A DNA stretch of 64,000 nucleotides from Bradyrhizobium sp. BR 10289 (GCF_019455385.1 NZ_JACOFR010000027.1:29105-93104); one strand, 5' to 3'; shown: positions 16,411 to 25,955, counted from the first letter of the stretch. The notes: generated from the letters alone by a model not told the origin. Made by a program: numbers and translations.

Positions 16411-17129
16411 AGGACAACCCGTTTTCGCTCTGGGTCTATCTCTCGCAGTCGCCGCTGCTGTGGCTGACCGTGACGCTGCTGGTCTATGCGGGCACGGATG
16501 CGGTGTCGCTGGCGACGCGGCGCCATCCATTCGCCAATCCCGTGCTGCATGCGATGTGGATCATCGGCGCGTTCCTGCTCCTGACCGGCACCTCCTACAC
16601 GACTTATTTTGCCGGTGCGCAGTTCGTGCATTTCCTGCTTGGGCCCGCCACCGTCGCGCTCGCCGTGCCGCTCTACGAGAACCGCAAGCGTGTGGTGGCC
16701 TCCATTGTGCCGATGCTGGTGGCCCTGGTTGCCGGGTCGGTCACGGCCGTGGTGTCGGTGGTGCTGCTGGCCGAGTTCGCCGGGCTGCCGCGCGAGGTGG
16801 TGCTGTCGCTGGCGCCGAAATCGGTCACGGCCGGCGTAGCCATGGGCATCGCCGAATCCCTGCATGCGGACCCGTCGCTGGCGGCGGTTGCGGTCATCCT
16901 CACCGGCATCATGGGTGCGATCATCGTGACGCCGCTGATGAATTGCACCGGCATCACCGATTACCGCGCGCGCGGCTTTGCCGCCGGCCTTGCCGCGCAT
17001 GGCATCGGCACCGCCCGCGCCTTCCAGGTCGATGAGATCGCCGGCGTCTTCTCCGGCATCGCCATGAGCCTGAACGCGCTGGTGACCTCGTTCCTGGTCC
17101 CCCTGGCGGCCACGCTGCTGGTGCGATGA
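16407..17129 (+). CDS. lrgB: LrgB-family membrane protein
   Basis: 240 residues with about seven hydrophobic segments. The LrgB signatures are LLGPATVALAVPLYENR in the first half and LAPKSVTAGVAMGIAE plus AHGIGTARAF in the second. The start codon overlaps the stop of the LrgA-like gene, so the two are translationally coupled and probably form one transporter. This is the last gene of the TetR-facing unit. Confidence 0.9.
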   Translation: MKDNPFSLWVYLSQSPLLWLTVTLLVYAGTDAVSLATRRHPFANPVLHAMWIIGAFLLLTGTSYTTYFAGAQFVHFLLGPATVALAVPLYENRKRVVASIVPMLVALVAGSVTAVVSVVLLAEFAGLPREVVLSLAPKSVTAGVAMGIAESLHADPSLAAVAVILTGIMGAIIVTPLMNCTGITDYRARGFAAGLAAHGIGTARAFQVDEIAGVFSGIAMSLNALVTSFLVPLAATLLVR

Positions 17130-17217
17130 CATTGCGGCTGCGACGCTTTATATCGTCGGTAACAATTCACGGTCCCGATCCGTATTGGCGGAAGATGGGA
17201 CCGAAACGGGACGAGAT

Positions 17218-17874
17218 ATGACTGTATTTCTGAAGAAGGGCCTTGTGCCGACGCGGCGCGCCGCGCTGACGCTGATCGGAGCCGGTGCTCTTGCGGCGGG
17301 CGGGATCACCCTGGCGCACGCCGCCGCCGACGATCAGGTGCTGACCGAAGCCAAGGTGCTGCGCGACCCCGACGTTCCCGTCGCCGGCAATCCCGACGGC
17401 AACATCTCCATCATCGAATGGTCCGACTATAATTGTCCCTATTGCCGCAAGCTCGAGCCCGAGCTGCGCCAGGTCGTCCAGGACGACGGCAAGGTGCGCT
17501 TGGTGATGAAGGACTGGCCGATCCTGGGACCCGTCTCGGTGACGGCCGCCCGGATCGCCCTCGCGGCCAAATATCAGGACAAGTACCACCCCGCCCATGA
17601 CGCCATGATGGGCGTCAGCTCGCGCCTGACCGAGCCGCGCATCAACGAGCTGCTCGCGGCGGCCGGCGTCGACATGGACCGGTTGAAGCGCGATCTCACC
17701 GACCATGCCAGGGACATAGACGCCGTCCTCAAGCGCAACAACGAGCAGGCCGAAGCATTCGGCTTCCGCGGCACGCCGTCCTTCATCGTCGGCAAGTACC
17801 GTGTGCCCGGCGTGCTCAGCATGGCCGAATTCGAGCAGGTCATTGCGGATGCGCGCAAGGCCAAGATGAACTGA
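17218..17874 (+). CDS. DsbA-family thioredoxin-fold protein
   Basis: 218 residues. The N-terminus has a hydrophobic export signal with an Arg pair (TRRAALTLIGAGALAAGG), possibly Tat-type. The thioredoxin domain has CPYC in WSDYNCPYCRKLEPE and the cis-Pro loop GFRGTPSFIVG, typical of Com1/DsbA-like periplasmic oxidases or isomerases. ATG 17218 fits the signal peptide; a TTG at 17185 would add eleven polar residues. It may be reoxidised by the DsbB-like protein at 11681. Confidence 0.88.
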   Translation: MTVFLKKGLVPTRRAALTLIGAGALAAGGITLAHAAADDQVLTEAKVLRDPDVPVAGNPDGNISIIEWSDYNCPYCRKLEPELRQVVQDDGKVRLVMKDWPILGPVSVTAARIALAAKYQDKYHPAHDAMMGVSSRLTEPRINELLAAAGVDMDRLKRDLTDHARDIDAVLKRNNEQAEAFGFRGTPSFIVGKYRVPGVLSMAEFEQVIADARKAKMN

Positions 17875-17903
17875 AGCAAGCCGCGTTCATCACGTCCAGC
17901 ATA

Positions 17904-17935
17904 AAGGCGCCGCCGCGAGCCCGCGACGGCGCCTT
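17904..17935. terminator. Bidirectional hairpin terminator
   Basis: AAGGCGCCG (17904-17912) pairs with CGGCGCCTT (17927-17935), followed by TTGTTC on the plus strand. It lies between converging stops at 17874 (+) and 17958 (-). Confidence 0.7.
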
Positions 17936-17957
17936 GTTCATGTCGGGTTGGTCGTGA

Positions 17958-18164
17958 TTACTTCGACGAGATCCGGACCCAATCCTTGTGCGCGCGGTCG
18001 CGCAGCAAGTCCCAATCGGCCTTCGCGACATCCCAGTTCACGATGGTGCGATTGGTGATCGCAACCTCGCCATTGGCGACGGATGACGTCTGCATGGAGT
18101 CATAGACATAGACGCCGCCCGCGAGCAGCAGCGCGCCCAAGATCATTCCGAAAAAGGTCTGCAT
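17958..18164 (-). CDS. Small membrane-anchored hypothetical protein
   Basis: 68 residues from ATG 18164 behind GGAG. It begins MQTFFGMILGALLLAGGVYV, one transmembrane helix, then about 45 polar residues with two Trp pairs (VNWDVAKADWDLLRDRAHKD). It is probably tethered to the inner membrane and faces the periplasm. No family recognised. It follows the esterase gene in the same direction with an 81-base gap. Confidence 0.7.
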   Translation of the reverse strand: MQTFFGMILGALLLAGGVYVYDSMQTSSVANGEVAITNRTIVNWDVAKADWDLLRDRAHKDWVRISSK

Positions 18165-18245
18165 GGCGAATCTCCAATGACGGGCGATAACGTCGGCCCG
18201 GAGCGATGGTTCCGCGGCCATGCGGCGCATCTAAGGAGAGGTCGT

Positions 18246-19316
18246 TCATTCTCCGTTCAGCCATTCCAGCAGCTCCGCATTGATCTCGCGCGGATAGGTG
18301 TGGCTGAGATCGTCGATCTCGCGGTAGGTGACGTCGGCTCCGGCGGCGGAGAGCGCGGCTTGCGTCTGCCGTGCGGTCTGCACCGGAAACATCCAGTCGA
18401 GCTTGCCGTGGGTGATGAAGATGGGCAGCCCTTGCAGGCGCGCGGCATCGGCCATCTCCGCCATCAGCGGATGGAAGGTCGCCGACACCGGCGCCAGATG
18501 CGTGAAGGGCGAGGCGCCGTCGAGACCGGTGACGTAGCTGAAGGTGCCGCCGTCACTCATGCCGGTCAGCAGCATCCGCGAGGCGTCGATGCTCCAGCGG
18601 CTGCGCACGGTCTCGACGATGCGCATCAGGTTGGGCGTGTCCGCATCGTCGCCCATCAGCGCCCAGGTCTGGCCGGTCGCGGTCGGCGCCACCAGGATCG
18701 CACCAAGGCTGCGGGCATCGCGCAGCCAGCTCCACAGGAAGCCGCGTCCATTGCCGCTGCCGCCATGCAGCGCCACGACCAACGGCATGGCCCGATCCGG
18801 CGTGTAATATTCGGGGACATAGACCGAGAAGCCGCCGCGGCTGCCGGGCTCGTTGTGATCATGGAAGATGCCGGTATCTTCGCTCGCGCCGCTCTCGAGC
18901 CGTGCCAGCAGGTCTTCGTTCTCGCGATTGGCGGCGTTAAGGAAGAAGCTGCTGACCGGTGGAAACTGCACCGACAGCGGATAGAGCGCCTCCTGCGCGC
19001 GCGGCAAATGGCGCAGCGCGCGGAACACCGCCACGAGATCGCCATTGCCGCGCTCGACCTCGCGGATGCCGGCGAAGGCGGCGAGCGCTTCGTTGCAAGC
19101 CCCGTCGATACGGCTTCGCAGGCCGGCAAATTGTTCAGGCCACTCGCCGATCGCCCCGCGTGCCACGTGCAGCGCTTCGTCCGGCGTGCCGATCGTATTC
19201 ATCACCGAGGCAAAGGCCGGCGGGTGCAGATGCCGCTGGAAGAAGCCGAGCGCTTCCAGCGCATTGAGCAATGGCGGCAACACGGCCACGATGTCGTCGA
19301 CCACGGCCTCGGTCAT
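18246..19316 (-). CDS. Alpha/beta-hydrolase esterase (PHB-depolymerase/phospholipase type)
   Basis: 356 residues. The C-terminal ~200 residues form an alpha/beta hydrolase: oxyanion strand VVALHGGSGNGRG, nucleophile elbow LLTGMSDGGTF (Ser), acid loop THGKLDWMFP (Asp) and DLSHTYP (His). The N-terminal ~150 residues are a helical extension I cannot assign. No signal peptide, so it probably acts in the cytoplasm. It is 29 bases downstream of the HtrA-like gene and co-directional, suggesting a joint transcript. Substrate unknown. Confidence 0.82.
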   Translation of the reverse strand: MTEAVVDDIVAVLPPLLNALEALGFFQRHLHPPAFASVMNTIGTPDEALHVARGAIGEWPEQFAGLRSRIDGACNEALAAFAGIREVERGNGDLVAVFRALRHLPRAQEALYPLSVQFPPVSSFFLNAANRENEDLLARLESGASEDTGIFHDHNEPGSRGGFSVYVPEYYTPDRAMPLVVALHGGSGNGRGFLWSWLRDARSLGAILVAPTATGQTWALMGDDADTPNLMRIVETVRSRWSIDASRMLLTGMSDGGTFSYVTGLDGASPFTHLAPVSATFHPLMAEMADAARLQGLPIFITHGKLDWMFPVQTARQTQAALSAAGADVTYREIDDLSHTYPREINAELLEWLNGE

Positions 19317-19345
19317 CGCAGCGTCCTTGCGTGAGTTTTGTGAGC

Positions 19346-20320
19346 TCAGTGCAGCTTCGGCGCCTTGAGTAGCTTGAAGCGGTCGGTCGAGGCGACCGTG
19401 ACGTCGAAGGTGACGCCACTTTCATGATGCACGGTGAGCGGCACGTCGACGCCGGCAGCGCCCAGTGCCCACATCTTCTTGTAGAAGCTGGTCAGGCTGG
19501 TGACCTTCTCACCGTTCACCGCGAGGATGACATCGCCGGTCTTGAGCTCAGCGCGTGCAGCCGGGCCGTTGGCGGAGATCCCGATCACCACCACGCGGTT
19601 GTCGATCTCGGTCGAATAGAGTCCGAGCCACGGACGCGACGGCTTGTTGACGCGGCCGAACTTGCGGAGATCGTCGAGGATCGGCTTCAACAGGTCGATC
19701 GGCACGATCATGTTGACGTGCTCCGCCTTACCGTCGCGTTCGCGCTCGAGCTGAAGCGAGCCGATGCCGATCAGCTCGCCGCGCTCGTTGAGGAGGGCTG
19801 TGCCGCCCCAGTTCGGATGCGCGGGATAGGTGAAGATGGCCTCGTCCAGCAGATACTCCCAATAGCCGGCGAATTCCTGCTTGGCCACGATCTGGCTCGC
19901 GACCGAGCGCGTGCGGCCGCCGGCGCCGCCGACCACCACACGGTCGCCGATCCGCGTGTCCGCCGAATTGCCGAGCGGCAAGGGTTCGACGTCCAGGTGA
20001 CCGAGTGCCTGCACGAGGCCGAAGCCGGTGACGGAATCGAAGCCGAGCGCATGCCCTTCGACGACGCGGCCGTCGGCAAGGTGCAGCCACACCGATTCCG
20101 CCTCGGTGATGAGATAGCCGATGGTGAGCACCAGCCCGTCGTCGATCACGACGCCGTTGCCGGCGCGTTCGGTGCCCAGCGTCTCGGCGCTGAAGGCGTC
20201 CGGCGGGATGATGGCGTGCAGGCCGACGACGGAGGCGAGCGCGCGGTCGAGATCGAAACCGTAATCGCTCGCACGCGGCTGATTGGCCGGCGGCACTCTC
20301 CATTCGGTCAGAGCGGGCAT
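19346..20320 (-). CDS. HtrA/S1C-like protein with PDZ domain, catalytic triad absent
   Basis: 324 residues from ATG 20320 behind AGGAG. The trypsin-like fold is recognisable: GNGVVIDDGLVLTIGYLI aligns with the His strand, DSVTGFGLVQA with the Asp strand, and AHPNWGGTALLNERGELIG with the Ser loop. A PDZ domain follows (about 225-305: SANGPAARAELKTGDVILAV). At the three catalytic positions there are Tyr69, Gly99 and Trp171 instead of His, Asp and Ser. No signal peptide is seen. It is most likely a non-proteolytic, possibly cytoplasmic, peptide-binding or chaperone protein, cotranscribed with the esterase. Confidence 0.82.
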   Translation of the reverse strand: MPALTEWRVPPANQPRASDYGFDLDRALASVVGLHAIIPPDAFSAETLGTERAGNGVVIDDGLVLTIGYLITEAESVWLHLADGRVVEGHALGFDSVTGFGLVQALGHLDVEPLPLGNSADTRIGDRVVVGGAGGRTRSVASQIVAKQEFAGYWEYLLDEAIFTYPAHPNWGGTALLNERGELIGIGSLQLERERDGKAEHVNMIVPIDLLKPILDDLRKFGRVNKPSRPWLGLYSTEIDNRVVVIGISANGPAARAELKTGDVILAVNGEKVTSLTSFYKKMWALGAAGVDVPLTVHHESGVTFDVTVASTDRFKLLKAPKLH

Positions 20321-20610
20321 GGAGTTCTCCTGGCTGAGTGCATCGCCCGCCATGGCGAGCGGAGCGAGACGCGACGCACGGATAATTTAGGCCGGAGCAG
20401 GCCGCCTTGAAAGCCTCGTTCCCCAACTATTCCGGATAGCGGCATGTGAAATCTTGGAAAGGCATGGGACCGCCTGCATAGGCAGCAAGCTGCCGCAGAA
20501 TCTGGCTGGCATCCGCCGCATGGCTGCTGTCCGGCGAGGTGCTAGGCGGGCTGCCATGAAGCTGCTAACCCTTGCCGCTTCGTTTGACCAAGGGATCACG
20601 GACCGAAGCA

Positions 20611-22029
20611 ATGGATAACCGCAGCGACATCTGGCGTGGCGTCGACACGATCAAGGCGCGTTTCATCGACCTTAGCGACAAGGTCTGGGGCATGCCTGAA
20701 GTTTGCTACACCGAAGCGCGCTCCGCCGCCGAGCATCTCGCCGAGCTGCGTCACCAGGGTTTCCGCATCACCGAGAAGGTGGCGGGTATTCCGACGGCTG
20801 TGATGGGCGAATGGGGCGAGGGCGGACCGGTCATCGCCTTCATGGGTGAATATGACGCGCTGCCGGGCCTCAGCCAGGAGGCGGGCGTTGCGGAACACCG
20901 GCCGATCGAGACCGGCGGCCATGGTCATGGCTGCGGCCACAATCTGCTCGGCTCGGCCGCGCTGCTCGCCGCGACCGCGGTGAGGGACTGGCTTGCCGCG
21001 AACAAGGTGCCGGGCCGCGTCCGCTATTACGGCTGCCCTGCTGAAGAGGGTGGCGCGGCCAAGGCCTTCATGGTGCGCTCCGGCGCATTCGAGGATACCG
21101 ACATCGCCATTACCTGGCATCCGCACAGCTTCTGGGAAGTCGCGGTGACGCCGTCGCTGGCCAACACGCGTGCCGACTTCATCTTCACCGGCCGCACCTC
21201 GCACGCGGCGGCTTCTCCGCATCTCGGCCGCTCCGCGCTCGATGCGGTGGAACTGATGAACGTCGGCGTGAACTATATGCGCGAGCACATGCCAAGCGAC
21301 GCCCGCGTGCACTATGCGCTGCTCGACACCGGCGGCATCGCGCCCAACGTGGTGCAGGCCCATGCGCGCGTGCGCTATTCCATCCGCGCCCGTGATCTGC
21401 CCGGCATGAACGAACTGGTCGGGCGTGTCAGCAAGATCGCCGAGGGCGCTGCGCTGATGACCGAGACCAAGGTCGAGATGAAGATCATCTCCGCGGTCTC
21501 CAACATCCTGCCGAATACGCCGCTGGAGCAGGCGCTGCACAAGGTCATGGAAGAACTCGGACCGCCGCATTTCGACGATGCGGACAAGGGTTTTGCCAGT
21601 CAGATCCGCGCGACGCTCACCGACAAGGACATCGCGTCGGTCTATTACGCGATCGGCATGGAGCCGACCGATCGGCCGCTGGCCGACTTCCTGGTGCCGC
21701 TCGATGCCAAGCGTAACCCGCTGGTCGGTTCGACCGACGTCGGCGATGTCAGCTGGGTTGTGCCGACCGTGCAGGTTCACGCACCGACGGTTGCAATCGG
21801 CACGCCGTTCCACACCTGGCAGGTGGTGGCGCAAGGCAAGAGCCCGCACGCCCACAAGGCCATGGTGCAGGCGGCCAAGGCGATGGCCGGCCTCGGCATC
21901 AAGGCGCTGACCGAGCCGGAACTGATCAAGGCCGCCAAGGCGGACCTTGCGAAGCGCACCGCCAAGACTCCTTATGTGTGCCCACTGCCGGACCACGTGT
22001 CGCCGCCGCTGAATATGTCCGTGGCGTAG
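20611..22029 (+). CDS. M20-family amidohydrolase (AbgB-like)
   Basis: 472 residues. Metal-site segments: MGEYDALPGLSQ, GGHGHGCGHNLLGSAALLAA, and the catalytic acid/metal pair in GCPAEEGGAAKAF, with ITWHPHS later. A dimerisation domain is inserted in the middle (TSHAAASPHLG). This layout is closest to AbgB, the subunit that cleaves p-aminobenzoyl-glutamate, and related dipeptide hydrolases. ATG 20611 lacks a strong ribosome site; an upstream TTG/ATG region is polar and unlikely. A peptide ABC transporter follows 260 bases downstream. Confidence 0.88.
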   Translation: MDNRSDIWRGVDTIKARFIDLSDKVWGMPEVCYTEARSAAEHLAELRHQGFRITEKVAGIPTAVMGEWGEGGPVIAFMGEYDALPGLSQEAGVAEHRPIETGGHGHGCGHNLLGSAALLAATAVRDWLAANKVPGRVRYYGCPAEEGGAAKAFMVRSGAFEDTDIAITWHPHSFWEVAVTPSLANTRADFIFTGRTSHAAASPHLGRSALDAVELMNVGVNYMREHMPSDARVHYALLDTGGIAPNVVQAHARVRYSIRARDLPGMNELVGRVSKIAEGAALMTETKVEMKIISAVSNILPNTPLEQALHKVMEELGPPHFDDADKGFASQIRATLTDKDIASVYYAIGMEPTDRPLADFLVPLDAKRNPLVGSTDVGDVSWVVPTVQVHAPTVAIGTPFHTWQVVAQGKSPHAHKAMVQAAKAMAGLGIKALTEPELIKAAKADLAKRTAKTPYVCPLPDHVSPPLNMSVA

Positions 22030-22086
22030 AATTCGTCTCGACACTTCGTCTGATCCGGCGAACAAATTTTCCGCAGTGCAACGTGG

Positions 22087-22112
22087 AATCCGGCGTGTTT
22101 TGACGCCGGATT
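22087..22112. terminator. Hairpin after the amidohydrolase gene
   Basis: AATCCGGCGT (22087-22096), loop GTTTTG, ACGCCGGATT (22103-22112). A perfect 10-bp stem lies 57 bases after the stop, without a good U-tract, so it may be an attenuator or RNA-stabilising hairpin rather than a terminator. The rest of the 22030-22289 gap holds no gene I can support and must contain the leader of the ABC operon. Confidence 0.5.
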
Positions 22113-22289
22113 GCCGAACGCTTGGGCTGCGGAACGCAGTTTTGCCCAACAGACAGCCAGAACATCGTTTGCATACACATGGTCGCAGTTGACGGGCGGC
22201 CTATTCAGTGTGCCATCTACCGCCAGCCAAAACCCGGCGGCCGACCCGCGGCCGCCTGCATCCATACGGGAACCAGACGGGGGACAACC

Positions 22290-24083
22290 ATGCTGGATAA
22301 AGAACTGCGTTCGATGATCGGTGACGTGAAGGACGGACGGATGGATCGCCGTGCCTTCATCAAGCGCGTGGCCGCCGTCGGCCTCGCCGCCCCCCTCGCC
22401 AACCAGATCCTCGCGCTTGGCGGCGTTGCCATGGCGGAAGGCGTTTCGACCTACAAGCCGACGAAGCGCGGCGGCGGCGGTGCCCTGAAACTGCTGTGGT
22501 GGCAGGGTCCGACCCTGCTCAATCCGCATTTCGCCACCGGCACCAAGGACCAGGACGGCTCGCGCCTGTTTTACGAACCGCTCGCCTGCTGGGATCCGGA
22601 CGGCAACATGAAGCTGGTGCTGGCGGCCGAAATCCCCTCGGTCCAGAACGGCCTGCTCGCCGCCGACGGCACTTCGGTGACGTGGAAACTGAAGCCGGGC
22701 GTGAAATGGCACGACGGCAAGCCGTTCTCGGCCGACGACGTCGTCTTTACCTGGGAATACGTCAAGGATCCGGCCACTGCGACCGTGACGATCGCGACCT
22801 ATCGCGATCTCAAGGTCGAGAAGATCGACGATCTCACCGTCAAGATCACCTTCGCGCAGCCGACGCCGTTCTGGGCTGACGCATTCGTCGGCGCCGGTGC
22901 CGGCCAGATCCTGCCGAAGCATCTGTTCGCCGATTATATCGGCTCGAAATCCCGCGAAGCTCCGACCAATCTCTCTCCGGTGGGCACCGGTCCCTACAAG
23001 TTCGTCGAATTCAAGCCGGGCGATCTCATCCGCGGCGTGATCAATCCCGACTATCACATGGCGAACCGTCCCTATTTCGATACGATCGAGATGAAGGGTG
23101 GCGGCGATGCCGTGTCGGCGGCGCGCGCGGTGATCCAGACCGGCGAATATGATTTCGGATGGAACATCCAGGTCGAGGACGACGTGCTGCTGCGCCTTGA
23201 GAAGGGTGGCAAGGGCAAGACCATCTATGCTGTCGGCGGCGACACCGAGTTCATCGCGCTCAACTTCACCGATCCGAACGTCGAGGTCGACGGCGAGCGT
23301 TCCTCGATGAAGACCAAGCATCCGCTGTTCTCCGATCCCGCGGTGCGCAAGGCGCTGTCGATGCTGGTCGACCGCGACTCCATCAAGAAGGCGATCTACG
23401 GCCGCGCCGGCCGCACCACCGCCAACTTCCTCAACGGCCCGGAAAAGTTCGTCTCCAAGAACACCTCCTGGGAGTTCAGCATCGAGAAGGCCTCGAAGCT
23501 GCTCGACGACGCCGGCTGGAAGCCCGGCGCGGACGGCATCCGCGAGAAGGACGGCAAGAAGCTGAAGCTCTTGTACCAGACCTCGATCAACGGTCCGCGT
23601 CAGAAGACCCAGGCGATCGTCAAGCAGGCCTGTCAGAAGGCCGGCATCGAGGTCGAGCTGAAGTCGGTCGTCGCCTCGGTGTTCTTCTCCTCCGACGTGG
23701 CCAACCCCGACACCTACCCGAAGTTCTACGCCGACATCGAGATGTTCCAGATCCCGCTGAGCCAGCCGGATCCGTCGCAGCACATGCGTCGCTACCTCTC
23801 GAGCAACGTCGCGACCAAGGAGAACAAGTGGCAGGGCACCAACTTCCCGCGCTGGGTCAACAAGGACTATGACGCCGCGATCAATGCGGCGGACAAGGAA
23901 ATGGATCCGATCAAGCGCGCCGCCCTGTACATCAAGTGCAACGACCTGCTGTGGGAAGAGACCGTCTTCATTCCGGCGATGCATCGCCTGAAGGTCGAGG
24001 CTGCCGCCAATACGCTGCGTCCGGTGATCTCCGGCTGGGCCAACGAAACCGACAATCTGTTCGACTGGTACCGGGAGGAATGA
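22290..24083 (+). CDS. Peptide ABC transporter substrate-binding protein (SBP family 5)
   Basis: 597 residues. A Tat-type signal is present: MDRRAFIKRVAAVGLAAPLA preceded by about 15 polar residues, so the protein is probably exported folded. The mature part is an SBP_bac_5 domain with LVLAAEIPS and WKLKPGVKWHDGKPFSADDV, the classical oligopeptide-binding signature, and a C-terminal lobe ending FDWYREE. It should capture a peptide or similar ligand in the periplasm and deliver it to the permeases that follow. The ATG is the one that opens the signal; the frame is open further upstream without protein character. Confidence 0.93.
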   Translation: MLDKELRSMIGDVKDGRMDRRAFIKRVAAVGLAAPLANQILALGGVAMAEGVSTYKPTKRGGGGALKLLWWQGPTLLNPHFATGTKDQDGSRLFYEPLACWDPDGNMKLVLAAEIPSVQNGLLAADGTSVTWKLKPGVKWHDGKPFSADDVVFTWEYVKDPATATVTIATYRDLKVEKIDDLTVKITFAQPTPFWADAFVGAGAGQILPKHLFADYIGSKSREAPTNLSPVGTGPYKFVEFKPGDLIRGVINPDYHMANRPYFDTIEMKGGGDAVSAARAVIQTGEYDFGWNIQVEDDVLLRLEKGGKGKTIYAVGGDTEFIALNFTDPNVEVDGERSSMKTKHPLFSDPAVRKALSMLVDRDSIKKAIYGRAGRTTANFLNGPEKFVSKNTSWEFSIEKASKLLDDAGWKPGADGIREKDGKKLKLLYQTSINGPRQKTQAIVKQACQKAGIEVELKSVVASVFFSSDVANPDTYPKFYADIEMFQIPLSQPDPSQHMRRYLSSNVATKENKWQGTNFPRWVNKDYDAAINAADKEMDPIKRAALYIKCNDLLWEETVFIPAMHRLKVEAAANTLRPVISGWANETDNLFDWYREE

Positions 24084-24113
24084 TCCCCCAATCCTAGACG
24101 GGGTCCTTCCCTC

Positions 24114-25073
24114 ATGAGTCAGTATATCCTGCGTCGCCTGATGATCGCGATCCCGAGCTTGCTCGGGATTTCGGCCGTCTTGTTTTTCGTGCTGGCGCTC
24201 GCGCCCGGCGATCCCTTCTCGGAACTGGCGACCAATCCGAACGTCCCGCCTGAGGTCCAGGCCGCGCTTCGGGCCAAGTTCGGCCTCGACGATCCAATCT
24301 ATCTCCGTTACCTGCACTGGCTCAGCGCCATGCTGCACGGCGACTGGGGCTTCTCCTTCGTCAGCCGCATGAACGTCGACACGCTGATCCTTCAGCGTCT
24401 GCCGGCGACACTCTATGTCATCGGCTCGGCGCAGATCCTTGCGCTGCTGATCGCCATACCTGTCGGCGTCTATGCGGCGACGAAGCCCTATTCGCTGTTC
24501 GACCAGATCGCGAGCACGCTCGCCTTCATCGGCTTCTCGCTGCCGACCTTCTTCACTGGCCTGCTGTTCATCCTGATCTTCTCGGTGACGCTGGACTGGC
24601 TGCCTTTCGTCTACTCCACCGACATCAAGGCGACCGGAATCCGCTGGGTGCTCGAGATGATCCGGCAGGCGATCATGCCGGTCGCGGTGCTCGGTCTGTT
24701 CCAGGCTGCATACATGACGCGCTTCGTGCGCTCGGCCATGCTGGACGTGATCCGGCTCGACTACGTCACGACGGCGCGTGCGAAGGGGCTCGGTCAGGCC
24801 AAAGTCATCGTCAAGCACGTGATGCGCAACGCCATGATCCCGGTGGTGACGTTGATCGCGTTGCAGATGCCGGCCGTGTTCGGCGGTGCCATCGTCACCG
24901 AGCAGATCTTCCGCATCCCCGGCATCGGCTCGCTGCTGATCTCCTCCATCCTTTCCAACGACACGCCGGTGGTGATGGCCGTCACCTTCGTCTTCGCGTG
25001 CCTCGTGGTGCTGTTCAATCTCATCGCGGACGTCCTTTATGGCTGGCTTGACCCTCGCATCTCCCTCCGCTGA
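24114..25073 (+). CDS. Peptide ABC transporter permease, DppB type
   Basis: 319 residues, six transmembrane helices. The first helix starts after MSQYILRRLMIAIPSLLGIS, typical of DppB/OppB. The EAA loop (TTARAKGLGQAKVIVKHVMR, then NAMIPVV) contacts the ATPases. The gene follows the binding protein by 30 bases, and its last 35 bases overlap the next permease gene. Confidence 0.93.
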   Translation: MSQYILRRLMIAIPSLLGISAVLFFVLALAPGDPFSELATNPNVPPEVQAALRAKFGLDDPIYLRYLHWLSAMLHGDWGFSFVSRMNVDTLILQRLPATLYVIGSAQILALLIAIPVGVYAATKPYSLFDQIASTLAFIGFSLPTFFTGLLFILIFSVTLDWLPFVYSTDIKATGIRWVLEMIRQAIMPVAVLGLFQAAYMTRFVRSAMLDVIRLDYVTTARAKGLGQAKVIVKHVMRNAMIPVVTLIALQMPAVFGGAIVTEQIFRIPGIGSLLISSILSNDTPVVMAVTFVFACLVVLFNLIADVLYGWLDPRISLR

Positions 25074-25955
25074 GCGGCGCGTCTACTCGCCCTGGCGCGA
25101 GACGTGGCGGCGTTACAGCCGCCACAAGCTCGCCGTGGTCAGCGCGTTCCTGCTGCTCGTCCTTATTCTGGCCGTCGTGGCCGGGCCGTTCGTCTGGCGC
25201 GTCAAGATCAACGACATCGATGTGCTGGCCGGCATGCAGGGGCCCTCGCTCGCGCATCCGTTCGGGACCGACGATCTCGGCCAGGATCTCCTGGCGCGCA
25301 TGATCTATGGCGGACGCATTTCGCTTGCGGTCGGCCTTGCCGCGATGCTGGTCTCGGTCTTCATCGGCGTGCTGATCGGCGCGCTCGCCGGCATGTCGCG
25401 CGGCGCGCTTGGGCACGGCCTGATGTGGCTCACCGACCTGTTCCTCTCGCTGCCGCAATTGCCGCTGCTGCTGCTGCTGATCTATCTATTTCGCGATGGG
25501 CTGAAGCAGGCATTTGGCCCCGAAGGCGGCATCTTCATCCTGATCGTGCTGGTGATCGGAGGCCTGCGCTGGATGCCGGTGGCGCGCCTCGTGCGCGCGC
25601 AATTCCTGTCGATCCGCGAGAAGGAGTTCGTCGAGGCCGCCCGCGCGCTGGGCGCAAGCCCGGTGCGGCAGGTGGTGCGTCACATCCTGCCCAATGCGCT
25701 CGGTCCGGTGATCATCGCCGGCACCATCGACGTTGCGGCGGCGATCATCGCCGAGTCCACGCTATCCTTCCTCGGCCTCGGTTTCCCGCCGGATACCCCG
25801 ACCTGGGGCCGTCTGCTGTTCGACGCCAAGGATTTTCTCGACATCGGCCCGCACTGGGCGCTGTTTCCGGGCGGCGCGATCTTCATCGCGGTGGTCGCCA
25901 TCAATTTCATCGGCGACGGTCTGCGTGACGCGCTCGATGCGCGACGGGTGATCTG

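Noticed and set aside
15645..17132. 495-residue minus-strand frame
   Set aside because: Antisense to the thioesterase and lrgAB genes; low-complexity Arg/Gln/His content and no motif.
21972..24818. 948-residue minus-strand open frame
   Set aside because: It is antisense to the amidohydrolase end, the peptide-binding protein and the first permease, all of which have clear motifs; its composition (Arg/His/Asp/Glu-rich, no domain) is typical of a GC-rich shadow.
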